Source: Cupriavidus basilensis (GTDB lineage Bacteria > Pseudomonadota > Gammaproteobacteria > Burkholderiales > Burkholderiaceae). From it: a stretch of 64,000 nt of DNA. The stretch spans positions 4,458,717-4,522,716 of the forward strand of contig NZ_CP010536.1 of the NCBI RefSeq assembly GCF_000832305.1, given 5' to 3'. The notes beneath the pieces are model-generated. The model had not been told where the DNA came from and did not search any database. It saw only the letters and a program-made list of their open reading frames with translations. How positions within the stretch are numbered: the stretch's first letter is position 1; each line of letters opens with the position of its first letter. Shown in pieces: positions 1-8,502 of the stretch. Made by a program: the position numbers and the translations under genes.

Positions 1-2
1 GC

Positions 3-38
3 CTGCCGGCCCTGGTGGGCGGGGAGGCTGCGCACTGA
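3..38 (+). CDS. 3' end of a truncated upstream gene (partial)
   Basis: The first bases read in one frame as LPALVGGEAAH followed by a TGA stop at 36-38. A perfect hairpin with a T-run begins 32 bases later, which is what the end of a real transcription unit looks like. Only eleven codons are visible, so no product can be named. Confidence 0.35.
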   Translation: MPALVGGEAAH

Positions 39-70
39 GCGTGCTGCCGTAGCCAATCGCGACGCCTCGG

Positions 71-104
71 GGGCGGTGCCGGATCGGTTGGCACCGCCCT
101 TTTT
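71..104 (+). terminator. Intrinsic terminator of the gene upstream of the window
   Basis: A 10-bp perfect stem (GGGCGGTGCC at 71-80 with GGCACCGCCC at 90-99) and a 9-base loop are followed by TTTTTG. It separates the unseen upstream gene from the haem operon, which therefore has its own promoter. Confidence 0.85.
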
Positions 105-190
105 GTTTCGGCATCGTTCCGGCTTCGTTGCCGCATTGCCACTAATCGCGGCGCTTTGTACGCAGGCGCATGGATTGTGGTGATCCATGC

Positions 191-229
191 TTTACAAATG
201 GTTACTTATTGATAATAATTCGCATTCTC
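191..229 (+). promoter_or_regulatory. Sigma70-like promoter with embedded Fur box
   Basis: A candidate -35 TTTACA (191-196) and -10 AATAAT (214-219) are 17 bp apart. Bases 211-229 (GATAATAATTCGCATTCTC) match the 19-bp Fur consensus at 14 positions. The Fur site covers the -10, so Fe-Fur would block the promoter. This fits iron-repressed expression of the operon that starts at 331. The match was made by eye. Confidence 0.75.
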
Positions 230-330
230 AATAATGCGTGGCCGGGTTCGCCGAGCCACGCCTGACCACGCGAGCGAGCCACAGTTTTCGCACTAGCCAG
301 CCAGCGTTCCGCTTTCTTTGGGGAAATTCC

Positions 331-2616
331 ATGAAACGCCGCTGTCTGGCGCGCTTGCGCGCCTCTGCCTCTATCCGGGCCACGCCCATCGCCGCCGTTT
401 GCGCTGCCCTTGGCGGCCCCGTCCTGGCTGCCGAGCCGGCCGCCGATCCGGCCCGCCACTTAAGCGAGGTGGTGGTCACCGCCACTCGCACCGAGGAGCG
501 CGCCGACGCCGTCGCCTCCACCATCACCGCCATCGACGCCAGCCGGATCGAACGCGCCCAGCCCGCTGACGAGGCCGCCCTGTTCGCCGATGAGCCCGAT
601 ATCGACGTGCCCCGTGACCGCCGCCGCTTTGGCGCCGGCAGCATCAATATCCGCGGCATCGAAGACAACCGTGTGCTGCTGATGGTCGACGGCGTGCGCC
701 TGCCCGACTACTACAACGGCGGCGGCCCATCCAACCTGTCCAGCGCCACGCGCGACGCGCCCGAGTTCTCTTTCCTCAAGCGGGTCGAGGTGCTGCGCGG
801 GCCGGCTTCCAGCCTGTACGGCTCGGACGCCATCGGCGGCGTGGTGTCGTACGTCACCAAGAATCCCGAGGACATCATGCGCGGGCGCGCGGTGGGAGGC
901 GAAGCCGGCCTGTCGTGGAACGGCATCGACCGCAGCTTCGGCCAGACCGCGGGCGTGGCCGGCGGCAACGAGACCATCAAGGGCTTGTTCATGTACGCGC
1001 ACCGCAAGGGGCACGAAGTGCGGAGCATGGGTGGCAACGACACCACGTCGACCGGCCGCACCAAGGCCAATCCGCAGAACAGCGAGACCAACGCCTGGCT
1101 CGGCAAGATCGTGCTCGACCCCGCCGCGGGCCATCGCTTCAAGCTGACTTACGAGCATCGCGACAACGACACCTTCACCGATATCCGCCGGCTATCCACC
1201 GCGCTGCCGCGCGTGACCTCCGCCAACGGCACCGAGGACCTGTCGCGCAACCGCGTCAGCCTGGACTACGAATGGAAGCCGGCCAGCCGCGTCATCGATC
1301 GCCTGAGCGCGGCGGTGTTCTACCAGGAGAGCGAGTCCAACACCGTGACCAACCAGGTACGCAGCCGCACCAGTTCGGGTTGCTCGGGCTCCACCGCGGG
1401 CACCAGCCTGTGTGACGTCAACCTGCTGTTCGGTTTTCGCCAGCAGCAGACCGGCTTCAACGTGCAGGCCGACAAATCGTTCAACACCGGCGTCGTTGGC
1501 CACCGCCTGATCACCGGCGTGGACTTCCTGCGTACCCAGACCAGCGAGATGCGCGACGGCACCACCTACAACCGCACCACCGGCGTGGTGTCCAAATCGC
1601 TGGCCGGCGACAACTTCCCGATCCACGATTTTCCCAAGGGCGAAGCGCGCCAGACCGGCATCTTCGTGCAGGACGAACTGCAGTTCGCCGGCGGCCGCTT
1701 CACGCTCACGCCGGGCCTGCGCTTTGACCACTACTCGCTCGGCCCGGACGACGACAAGCTCTACAACAGCGTGGCTTCCAAGCCCGCCACCAGCAAGAGC
1801 GATTCGGCGCTGTCGCCCAAGCTCTCCGCGCTGTGGCAAGCCACCGACCGCATCAACCTGTGGGCCCAGTACGTATTCGGATACCGCGCGCCCAACTACC
1901 AGGAGATCAACGGCAGCTTCCGCAACACCATCCAGGGCTACGGCGCCGCGCCCAATGGCGACCTGAACCCGGAGAAGAGCCGCTCGTTCGAAATCGGCGC
2001 GCGCTATACGGATGAGCGCGTGCAGACCAGCGTCGCGGTGTTCGACAACCGCTACAAGGACTTCATCGAGCAAGTCGCGCTGCGCTGCCCGTCGGACCCC
2101 GCTTGCCTTGCCGGCCTGCGCGCGACGTACCAGTACCGCAACCAGAGCAGCGTGCGCATCTACGGCGCCGAGTGGCGCGGCAGCTACCGCTTCCTGCCGC
2201 AATGGCGCGTGGACAGCGCCGTGGCCTACGCGCACGGCAACAACGAGCAGACCGGCCAGCCCCTCAACAGCGTCTCGCCGCTGCGCGCCAGCGCCGCGCT
2301 GACGTGGGAGCGCGGCAGCAGCAGCCAGGGCCAGGGCGCAAGCCTGCGCTGGCGCGGCGCGCGCGCCGTGACGCGCACCGACGACACTTCCTTCGCCTAC
2401 TTCAAGCCGGGCGGCTATGGCGTGGCCGATATCCAGGGCTGGTGGCGCTTTAACCGCTACGCCAGCCTGGTGCTGTCGGTGAACAACGTGTTCGACAAGA
2501 AGTACTGGCTGTGGGGCGATGTGCGCCAAGGCAGCGTGGCCGCCAGCGAGCCGGGCCTGGACTTCTATACGCAGCCGGGACGTACCTTTGCCGCCAGCGT
2601 GAAGCTGTCGTTCTGA
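331..2616 (+). CDS. TonB-dependent haem/haemoglobin-type outer-membrane receptor (HmuR-like)
   Basis: This is a 761-residue outer-membrane receptor. The start at 331 is preferred over the longer frame opening at 238 because a GGGGA ribosome site sits just upstream and it gives a clean signal peptide ending near VLAAEPA. A TonB box (EVVVTATR) follows, then a plug domain (INIRGIEDNRVLLMVDG; VEVLRGPASSLYGSDAIGG) and a 22-strand-type barrel ending in aromatic F. The family resemblance is to TonB-dependent haemoglobin/transferrin/lactoferrin receptors. The barrel has a YRAP motif (residue ~518) and a GDLNPEKS box (~546), as in haem receptors, but no histidine lies between them. It is the first gene of the Fur-box operon and is followed 20 bases later by the CobN-like gene. 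Haem is the likely ligand; a corrinoid is the main alternative. Confidence 0.85.
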   Translation: MKRRCLARLRASASIRATPIAAVCAALGGPVLAAEPAADPARHLSEVVVTATRTEERADAVASTITAIDASRIERAQPADEAALFADEPDIDVPRDRRRFGAGSINIRGIEDNRVLLMVDGVRLPDYYNGGGPSNLSSATRDAPEFSFLKRVEVLRGPASSLYGSDAIGGVVSYVTKNPEDIMRGRAVGGEAGLSWNGIDRSFGQTAGVAGGNETIKGLFMYAHRKGHEVRSMGGNDTTSTGRTKANPQNSETNAWLGKIVLDPAAGHRFKLTYEHRDNDTFTDIRRLSTALPRVTSANGTEDLSRNRVSLDYEWKPASRVIDRLSAAVFYQESESNTVTNQVRSRTSSGCSGSTAGTSLCDVNLLFGFRQQQTGFNVQADKSFNTGVVGHRLITGVDFLRTQTSEMRDGTTYNRTTGVVSKSLAGDNFPIHDFPKGEARQTGIFVQDELQFAGGRFTLTPGLRFDHYSLGPDDDKLYNSVASKPATSKSDSALSPKLSALWQATDRINLWAQYVFGYRAPNYQEINGSFRNTIQGYGAAPNGDLNPEKSRSFEIGARYTDERVQTSVAVFDNRYKDFIEQVALRCPSDPACLAGLRATYQYRNQSSVRIYGAEWRGSYRFLPQWRVDSAVAYAHGNNEQTGQPLNSVSPLRASAALTWERGSSSQGQGASLRWRGARAVTRTDDTSFAYFKPGGYGVADIQGWWRFNRYASLVLSVNNVFDKKYWLWGDVRQGSVAASEPGLDFYTQPGRTFAASVKLSF

Positions 2617-2636
2617 CCGGAGGCGAATCGACCGAC

Positions 2637-5600
2637 ATGTCCCCACAAGATAAAACCACGATGCGGATTCTCCGTGCGCTGTGCCTGCTGTGGATAACCT
2701 GGCTGGTGCTCGGCATGCAGCCAGCGTCGGCAGCGCCGCGCATCGCGGTGCTGACCACCTCGCCGGTGCCCGCCGGCAAGTTCGAGCCGCTGCAGGCCAT
2801 GGCGCGCGCGCGCGGCATGACGCTGGACGCGCGCTACCTGGAGCGCATGAGCGCGCAGGATATCGCGCCGTTTATCGACGGCGCCGGCCTGCTGATCCTG
2901 GATGCGCCGCGCGACCATATCGTCACCGAGATGCTGGCCAAGCTCGGGCCGCTGTGGACCCATGCGCGCGTGCCGCGCTTGCTGATTGCCACTGACCGCT
3001 TCGATGCGCACGGCGTGGATAGCGCGCTGGGCGCGAAGCTGCAGGCGTACTACGTCAACGGCGGCCGCGCCAACTTCGACGCGATGATGCGCACACTGGC
3101 CGCGCAGCAGTTCAAGCTGCATGCGGACAACGCCATTCCCGCGCCGGTTGTTTTCCCCAAGGCCGCCTACTACCACCCGCGGCTCGCCAGCGTGGTCACC
3201 GCATCGCCAGACGACGCGCTCAAGGTGTCCGGCCATGCGGGCGAGCCGGTGATCGGCGTCGCCATCCACCAGGCCTACGTGTCGGGGCTGGACAGCGCCT
3301 TCATCGACGACCTGATCACGCGCATCGAAGCGCGCGGCGCGCGCGCGCTGGTGTTCTACAGCGGCGTAATGGATGCGCACGGCGTGCTGCGCATGGCCGC
3401 GCCCGGCGGCAAGCGCATCGTCGACGTGCTCATCAACGGCCAGATCATGCTCAATGCGGCAGGCCGCAAGGCGGAGTTCGAAACGCTCGGCATCCCGGTG
3501 CTGCAGGTCATGCCCTATCGCAAGGGCGACGCGCAGGACTGGGAGCGCGACCCGCACGGCATCAGCCTTACCGACACGCCCTTCTACCTCGTGCAGCCCG
3601 AGCTGGCCGGGGTGAGCGATCCCATGCTGGCCGCCGCCACCTCGCACAAGGACGGCAGTATCGTCAGCCTGCCGGCGCAGCTCGATGCCGTGGCGGACAA
3701 GGCGCTGGCGCTCACGCGCCTGCAGCGCACGCCGAACGCCGACAAGCGCGTGGCGATCCTGTTCTACAACTATCCGGCGGGCGAGAAGAACCTGTCGGCA
3801 TCGTTTCTCAACCTGCCGCGCAGCCTGTCGTCCACGCTGGCCGCATTGCATGCGGCCGGCTACCGTACCGACGCTGCCGATGCGCTCGCGCTGCAGCGCG
3901 ATCTGGGTGCATTGCTCGCCCCCTTCTATCGCGATGGACAGCTCGCCGCGCTGCTCGACGCGGATCGCGCGGTGTGGATGCCGATGGCGCAATACCGCCG
4001 CTGGTACGACGCGCAACCTGCGGCGTTTCGCGCCGAGGTCAGCGCGCGCTGGGGCGAACCCGAAGCCTCGTCGATGGCGATCAGGCGCAACGGCGTGGCC
4101 GGCTTCGCCATCCCGCGCCTGCAGCTCGGCAACGTCGCGCTGATGCCGGTGCCGCCACGCGGCGAGCGCGACGAAGCCGCCGAGAAAGCGCTCTATCACG
4201 CCACCAAGACGCCGCTTAACCATTTCTACATGGCGGCCTACCTGTGGGCGCGCGAGGGGCGCGAGGCGCTGGTGCACTACGGCACCCACGGCACGCAGGA
4301 GTGGACGCCGGGCAAGGAGCGCGGCCTGTCCGTGACCGACCAGCCCTACATGGTGCTCGGCAGCGTGCCGGTGATCTATCCCTACATCGTCGATGACGTG
4401 GGCGAGGCGCTGCAGGCCAAGCGCCGCGGCCGCGCCACCATCGTCAGCCACCAGACGCCGCCGTTCAAGCCGGCGGGCCTGCACACCGATCTGTCGGCGC
4501 TGCACGACCAGTTGCACAACTACCTGCAACAGGACGACGGCGCAGTGAAGGACACGCTGCGCGAGGACATCCTCAAGCGCAGCGCGCGCATGCACCTGCT
4601 CGACGACATGGGCTGGCCGCAAGCCCGTGCGAGCGCGCAGTTTGCCGGATACCTCGATGCGCTGCACACGCATCTGCACGAGCTAGCCGGTGCGTTGCAG
4701 CCCTACGGCCTGCATACGTTCGGCCAGTCGCAGGATCCCGAGCTGCGGCTGTACACGGTGATGGCCATGCTCGGGCAAGCGTGGCTCAAGCGCGTGTTTC
4801 CCGACGAGCCGGAAGAACTGTTCGCGCTCGACTACAAACAGCTCGCGCAATCGGCGCCGTACGCCATGCTGCGCAAGTACGTGATCGACGGTGCGCCGCT
4901 GGCCAACCTTGCCGACGCCAGACAGCGCGAAGACATGCAGCGTGCCCGCACGCTGTACGCTAGCCTGGATGCCGCGCCGGAGAGCGAATCCATGCTCACC
5001 GCGCTGGCGGGTCGCTACGTGCTGGCGGGCACCGGCGGCGACCCGGTGCGCAATCCCGACGCACTGCCGACCGGGCGCAACCTGTATGGGTTCGATCCCT
5101 CGAAGGTACCGAGCCGCGAAGCGTGGCAGGCCGGCCAGGCCGCGGCCGAGAGCATGATTGCCGACTGGCGCAAGCGCCACGGCAAATGGCCCGCCAAGCT
5201 GGCCTTCTCGCTGTGGAGCGTGGAGACCATGCGCCATCAGGGCATGCTGGAGGCGCAGGCGATGGCCGCCATGGGCATCCGCCCGAAGTGGGACGGCGGC
5301 GCCCGCGTGGTCGGCGTGGAAGCGATTCCCGCCGCCGAGCTCAAGCGGCCGCGCGTGGACGCGGTGCTGTCCGCGACCGGCCTCTATCGCGATCACTTTC
5401 CCAACCTGATCAAGTGGCTGGCCGAAGCGGTCAAGCTCGCCGCCGCGCAGCCCGAGCCCGACAACGCCGTTGCCGCCAGCACGCGCGCGGTCAGCGCGCG
5501 GCTGGCGCAACTCAAGGCTGCGGACATGACCCCGGAGCGCATCGAGTCGCTGGCGCTCACGCGCATCTTCGCCAGCGAGACCGGCAACTATGGCACGGGA

Positions 5601-6704
5601 CTGAACGACGCCACGCTGGCCAGCGACAGCTTCGGCAGCGGCAAGGAAGCGGACGCCAAGCTGGCCAAGCTCTATCTCGCGCGCATGCAATACGGCTATG
5701 GGCCCGACGAGAAGACGTGGGGCGAGAAACTGCCACAACTGAATCTCTACGCGGAGAATCTCAAGGGCGTGGAGGGCGCGCTGCTGGCGCGCAGCTCCAA
5801 CCTGTACGGCATGCTGACTACCGACGATCCTTTCCAGTATCTCGGTGGCATCGGCCTGGCCGTGCGCCACCTGACGGGCAAGGCGCCGGAGCTGCTGATC
5901 TCCAACCTGCGCGATGCGAACAGTGCGCGCACGGAAACGGCGGCGTCCTTCCTTGCCACCGAACTGCGCACGCGCTATTTCCATCCTGGCTGGATCGAAG
6001 GCATGAAGGCCGAAGGCTATGGCGGCGCGCTCAACGTGCTCGATACCGTGAACAATTTCTGGGGCTGGACCGCGGTCGCGCCGGAGATTGTGCGCGACGA
6101 CCAGTGGACCGAGTTCGCCGAGGTCTACGTCAAGGATAAGCACAAGCTCGGCCTGGACGCATGGTTCGAGAAGAACGCGCCACAGGCCCAGGCGCAGGTA
6201 ATCGAGCGCATGCTGGAAGCCGCGCGCAAGGGCTACTGGAATGCCGATCCCGAGATGCTCAAGACGCTGGCCGACAGGTGGCAGGCGCTGTCGCAGCGGC
6301 ACGGTATCCGCAGCGACAACCGCAGCTTCAATCGCTACGTGCAGCAGCGGGCCACGGCGCCCGGCGCCGCGGGCTATGGCACGCAGGCTCCCGCGGCACC
6401 GCCCGCCGGCGCGCCGAAGGCAGCAGCCCCGCAGGCAGCGCCGCGTCCTGCCCGGCAGCAAGCGCAGGCGCAACCCAAGCCGCAACCCAAGCCGCAACCC
6501 GAGCCCAAGGCACAGCCGCAAACGGTGCCGGTGCAAGGCATGCAACTGGTCGAGAAAAGGCCTCCCGCGGCGGCTCTCGTCCCCGTGCTGTCGTGGCTTG
6601 CCGGCGGCATCGCACTGGCCGGCGCCATGCTGGGCGGCGCCCTCAGCGCGCGCCGCCGCGCTGGCGCCGCGCTTGTCTTCCAAAAACAATCCGAAACCCG
6701 CTGA
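2637..6704 (+). CDS. Exported, membrane-anchored CobN/HmuS-like chelatase
   Basis: This 1355-residue protein belongs to the CobN/BchH large chelatase family, shown by GTHGTQEWTPGKE (residues ~549-561), DDPFQYLGG and NNFWGWT. Unlike cytoplasmic CobN it starts with a signal peptide (residues ~1-33, LCLLWITWLVLGMQPASAA). It ends with a Pro/Gln/Lys-rich linker (~1237-1305), one hydrophobic helix (~1312-1337) and a short basic tail. The chelatase domain should therefore sit in the periplasm, tethered to the inner membrane. GGAGG at 2619-2623 supports the first ATG; another in-frame ATG at 2661 is possible. Known relatives are HmuS proteins of hmu operons (hmuYRSTUV in Porphyromonas), implicated in removing metal from haem. 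The order receptor, CobN-like, ExbB-like, DUF2149 matches that arrangement. Cobalt insertion is unlikely because no cobalamin genes are near. Confidence 0.85.
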   Translation: MSPQDKTTMRILRALCLLWITWLVLGMQPASAAPRIAVLTTSPVPAGKFEPLQAMARARGMTLDARYLERMSAQDIAPFIDGAGLLILDAPRDHIVTEMLAKLGPLWTHARVPRLLIATDRFDAHGVDSALGAKLQAYYVNGGRANFDAMMRTLAAQQFKLHADNAIPAPVVFPKAAYYHPRLASVVTASPDDALKVSGHAGEPVIGVAIHQAYVSGLDSAFIDDLITRIEARGARALVFYSGVMDAHGVLRMAAPGGKRIVDVLINGQIMLNAAGRKAEFETLGIPVLQVMPYRKGDAQDWERDPHGISLTDTPFYLVQPELAGVSDPMLAAATSHKDGSIVSLPAQLDAVADKALALTRLQRTPNADKRVAILFYNYPAGEKNLSASFLNLPRSLSSTLAALHAAGYRTDAADALALQRDLGALLAPFYRDGQLAALLDADRAVWMPMAQYRRWYDAQPAAFRAEVSARWGEPEASSMAIRRNGVAGFAIPRLQLGNVALMPVPPRGERDEAAEKALYHATKTPLNHFYMAAYLWAREGREALVHYGTHGTQEWTPGKERGLSVTDQPYMVLGSVPVIYPYIVDDVGEALQAKRRGRATIVSHQTPPFKPAGLHTDLSALHDQLHNYLQQDDGAVKDTLREDILKRSARMHLLDDMGWPQARASAQFAGYLDALHTHLHELAGALQPYGLHTFGQSQDPELRLYTVMAMLGQAWLKRVFPDEPEELFALDYKQLAQSAPYAMLRKYVIDGAPLANLADARQREDMQRARTLYASLDAAPESESMLTALAGRYVLAGTGGDPVRNPDALPTGRNLYGFDPSKVPSREAWQAGQAAAESMIADWRKRHGKWPAKLAFSLWSVETMRHQGMLEAQAMAAMGIRPKWDGGARVVGVEAIPAAELKRPRVDAVLSATGLYRDHFPNLIKWLAEAVKLAAAQPEPDNAVAASTRAVSARLAQLKAADMTPERIESLALTRIFASETGNYGTGLNDATLASDSFGSGKEADAKLAKLYLARMQYGYGPDEKTWGEKLPQLNLYAENLKGVEGALLARSSNLYGMLTTDDPFQYLGGIGLAVRHLTGKAPELLISNLRDANSARTETAASFLATELRTRYFHPGWIEGMKAEGYGGALNVLDTVNNFWGWTAVAPEIVRDDQWTEFAEVYVKDKHKLGLDAWFEKNAPQAQAQVIERMLEAARKGYWNADPEMLKTLADRWQALSQRHGIRSDNRSFNRYVQQRATAPGAAGYGTQAPAAPPAGAPKAAAPQAAPRPARQQAQAQPKPQPKPQPEPKAQPQTVPVQGMQLVEKRPPAAALVPVLSWLAGGIALAGAMLGGALSARRRAGAALVFQKQSETR

Positions 6705-6710
6705 GGCATC

Positions 6711-7220
6711 ATGACTCCTACCCTGCTTGAAACCCTGATGTACGACGTCGGCCAGTTGTTCCTGTTTCCGACGCTGGCTCTGATCGGGCTGCTGTTCCTG
6801 TACGCCTTCTGGGCGCTCGGCGAGTTCGCCACGCAAGGCTGGCAACGCCGCCGTCACGGCATCGAGACAGGGCGCGGCTATGTGCTGGTGGCGTTCGCCC
6901 TGCGCCACCGCATCCAGGACCCGGACACGCTTGACGTCACCGCGCACCGCCTGCTGGAGTGGCCGCGCATTGCCACGCGCGTCGCGCCGATGCTAGGGCT
7001 GGTGGCCACCATGATCCCGATGGGGCCTGCGCTCAAGGGCTTGTCCGGCGGCAACCTCGCCAACGTGGGCGAGAACCTCACCATCGCGTTTTCCGCGGTG
7101 ATTCTCGCGCTGATCGCTGCCAGCATCACCTTCTGGGTGGTCAACGTGCGCCGCCGCTGGCTCGCCGAGGAACTGGTGTGGCTGGGCAAGCATCAGCCGC
7201 AGTGGGAGGTGGACGCATGA
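6711..7220 (+). CDS. MotA/TolQ/ExbB-family proton channel protein (HmuT-like)
   Basis: This 169-residue inner-membrane protein has three hydrophobic segments (about residues 15-37, 93-110 and 120-145). The conserved channel core RVAPMLGLVATMIPMGP is followed by a Gly/Asn-rich turn and a long helix. It is shorter than ExbB of the general TonB system. It starts six bases after the CobN-like gene and overlaps the next gene by ATGA, so the three are made together. The expected role is the stator/channel half of a proton-driven motor paired with the DUF2149 protein. What the motor drives, the receptor or the CobN-like protein, is inferred only from the operon. Confidence 0.85.
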   Translation: MTPTLLETLMYDVGQLFLFPTLALIGLLFLYAFWALGEFATQGWQRRRHGIETGRGYVLVAFALRHRIQDPDTLDVTAHRLLEWPRIATRVAPMLGLVATMIPMGPALKGLSGGNLANVGENLTIAFSAVILALIAASITFWVVNVRRRWLAEELVWLGKHQPQWEVDA

Positions 7221-7537
7221 AGTTCCTGGAGGAGAGCGAGGCCGATGATCCCATCCTGTCGGTGGTCAACCTGATCGACGTGTTCCTGGTGGTGATCGCC
7301 GCGTTGCTGGTGGCCATCGCACAGAACCCGATGAACCCGTTTACACACGCGGACGTCACCATCATCACCAATCCCGGCAAGCCCGACATGGAGATCGTCT
7401 CCAAGCAGGGCGAGAAGGTCGTGCGCTACCAGGCCAGCGGCCAGGTCGGCAGCGGCGACGGCATCAAGGCAGGCGTGGCGTACCGGTTGCAGGATGGCTC
7501 GATGGTGTATGTGCCGGAAGCCGCGGCCACGCGGTAA
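7217..7537 (+). CDS. DUF2149 protein, ExbD-like partner (HmuU-like)
   Basis: This 106-residue protein has a short cytoplasmic N-terminus, one transmembrane helix (about residues 13-36) and a periplasmic domain. The helix carries an aspartate in NLIDVFLVVIAALL, placed as in ExbD/TolR where the Asp carries protons. The start overlaps the ExbB-like stop (ATGA), which suggests translational coupling and equal amounts. DUF2149 proteins are regularly found beside CobN-like and ExbB-like genes. The periplasmic part is smaller than that of classic ExbD. Confidence 0.8.
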   Translation: MKFLEESEADDPILSVVNLIDVFLVVIAALLVAIAQNPMNPFTHADVTIITNPGKPDMEIVSKQGEKVVRYQASGQVGSGDGIKAGVAYRLQDGSMVYVPEAAATR

Positions 7538-7588
7538 AACTGCGTAATAATGAGCACGAGCGAGCCATCGCAACCAGGATATTTAGTC

Positions 7589-8488
7589 ATGCAGATTCGT
7601 CACAGCGTTGCCAGCCTAGCCAGCTTTGTCCCTACCCGCGCCGCCGGACTGGCGCTCGCCGCCGCCATGTTCGCTGCGCTCGCCGGTTGCGCGGGCACGC
7701 CGCCAGCCGCCGTGGCTGGCGATGTCGCGCATCAGTTCACCGGCAAGACCTATGTGCTGCTGGGCGAGGTCCACGACAACGCCGATGGGCAAAAGCGGCG
7801 CCTGCTGGCGTTGTCGGACGCACTGGCAGCCGGCTGGCGCCCGGCCATCGCGATGGAACAGTTCGACCGCGAGCGCCAGGCCGATATCGATCGCGCCCGC
7901 CGCGAGCGGCCCGGCGATGCGGCGTATGTCGTGGCGCAGGCGGGTGGCAAGAGCTGGCAGTGGGAGCTTTACACGCCGGTGGTGGCGCTGGCTTTGCGCT
8001 ACGACCTGCCGCTGGTGGCGGCCAACCTGTCGCGCGCGGATGCGGGCAAGATCGTGCGCAGCGGGCTGGATGGCGTGTTCGATGCGACGCAGCGCAAGCG
8101 CCTCGGCCTCGCCGCGCCCTTGCCCGTGGACGTGGTGACCGAGCAGACCGCGGTGCTCGACCGTGGCCACTGCGGCAATTTCCCCAAGGCCATGCTGCCC
8201 GGCATGCTGGACGCGCAGGCCGCGCGCGATGCGGTCATGGCGGCCGCCATGCGCGAATACGCCGACCGCGGCGCGGTGCTGATTGCCGGCAACGGCCACG
8301 TGCGGCGCGATGTGGGCGCGCCGCGCTGGCTCGCCGCCGAGCCGGGCGCGATCTACAGCGTGGGTTACCTGGAGCAGGCCAGCGGCCACGAGATCGGAGC
8401 CTATGACCGCGTGGTGCTGGTGCCGGTGCACAAGCGGCCCGATCCGTGCGAGGGCGCCAAGCCGGCGGCGATGGCCGAGCCGGCCTGA
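7589..8488 (+). CDS. ChaN-family haem-binding-type lipoprotein
   Basis: The 299-residue protein opens with a lipoprotein signal (AALAGC lipobox), so the mature protein should be anchored to a membrane. The body has the ChaN/Tiki-like signatures LLGEVHDN near the start of the mature domain and IAGNGHVRRDVGAPR near the end. The founding ChaN of Campylobacter jejuni is an iron-regulated lipoprotein that binds haem. The start at 7589 has AGGA about 9 bases upstream; an upstream in-frame ATG at 7550 would bury the signal peptide. It lies 51 bases after the DUF2149 gene on the same strand, so it is probably the last gene of the haem operon. Confidence 0.85.
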   Translation: MQIRHSVASLASFVPTRAAGLALAAAMFAALAGCAGTPPAAVAGDVAHQFTGKTYVLLGEVHDNADGQKRRLLALSDALAAGWRPAIAMEQFDRERQADIDRARRERPGDAAYVVAQAGGKSWQWELYTPVVALALRYDLPLVAANLSRADAGKIVRSGLDGVFDATQRKRLGLAAPLPVDVVTEQTAVLDRGHCGNFPKAMLPGMLDAQAARDAVMAAAMREYADRGAVLIAGNGHVRRDVGAPRWLAAEPGAIYSVGYLEQASGHEIGAYDRVVLVPVHKRPDPCEGAKPAAMAEPA

Positions 8489-8502
8489 ATCCGGCCGCGC
8501 GC

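Noticed and set aside
2637..6704. Cobalamin-synthesis cobaltochelatase
   Set aside because: It has a signal peptide and membrane anchor, lacks cobS/cobT or other cob genes nearby, and sits in a Fur-box operon with haem-type partners.
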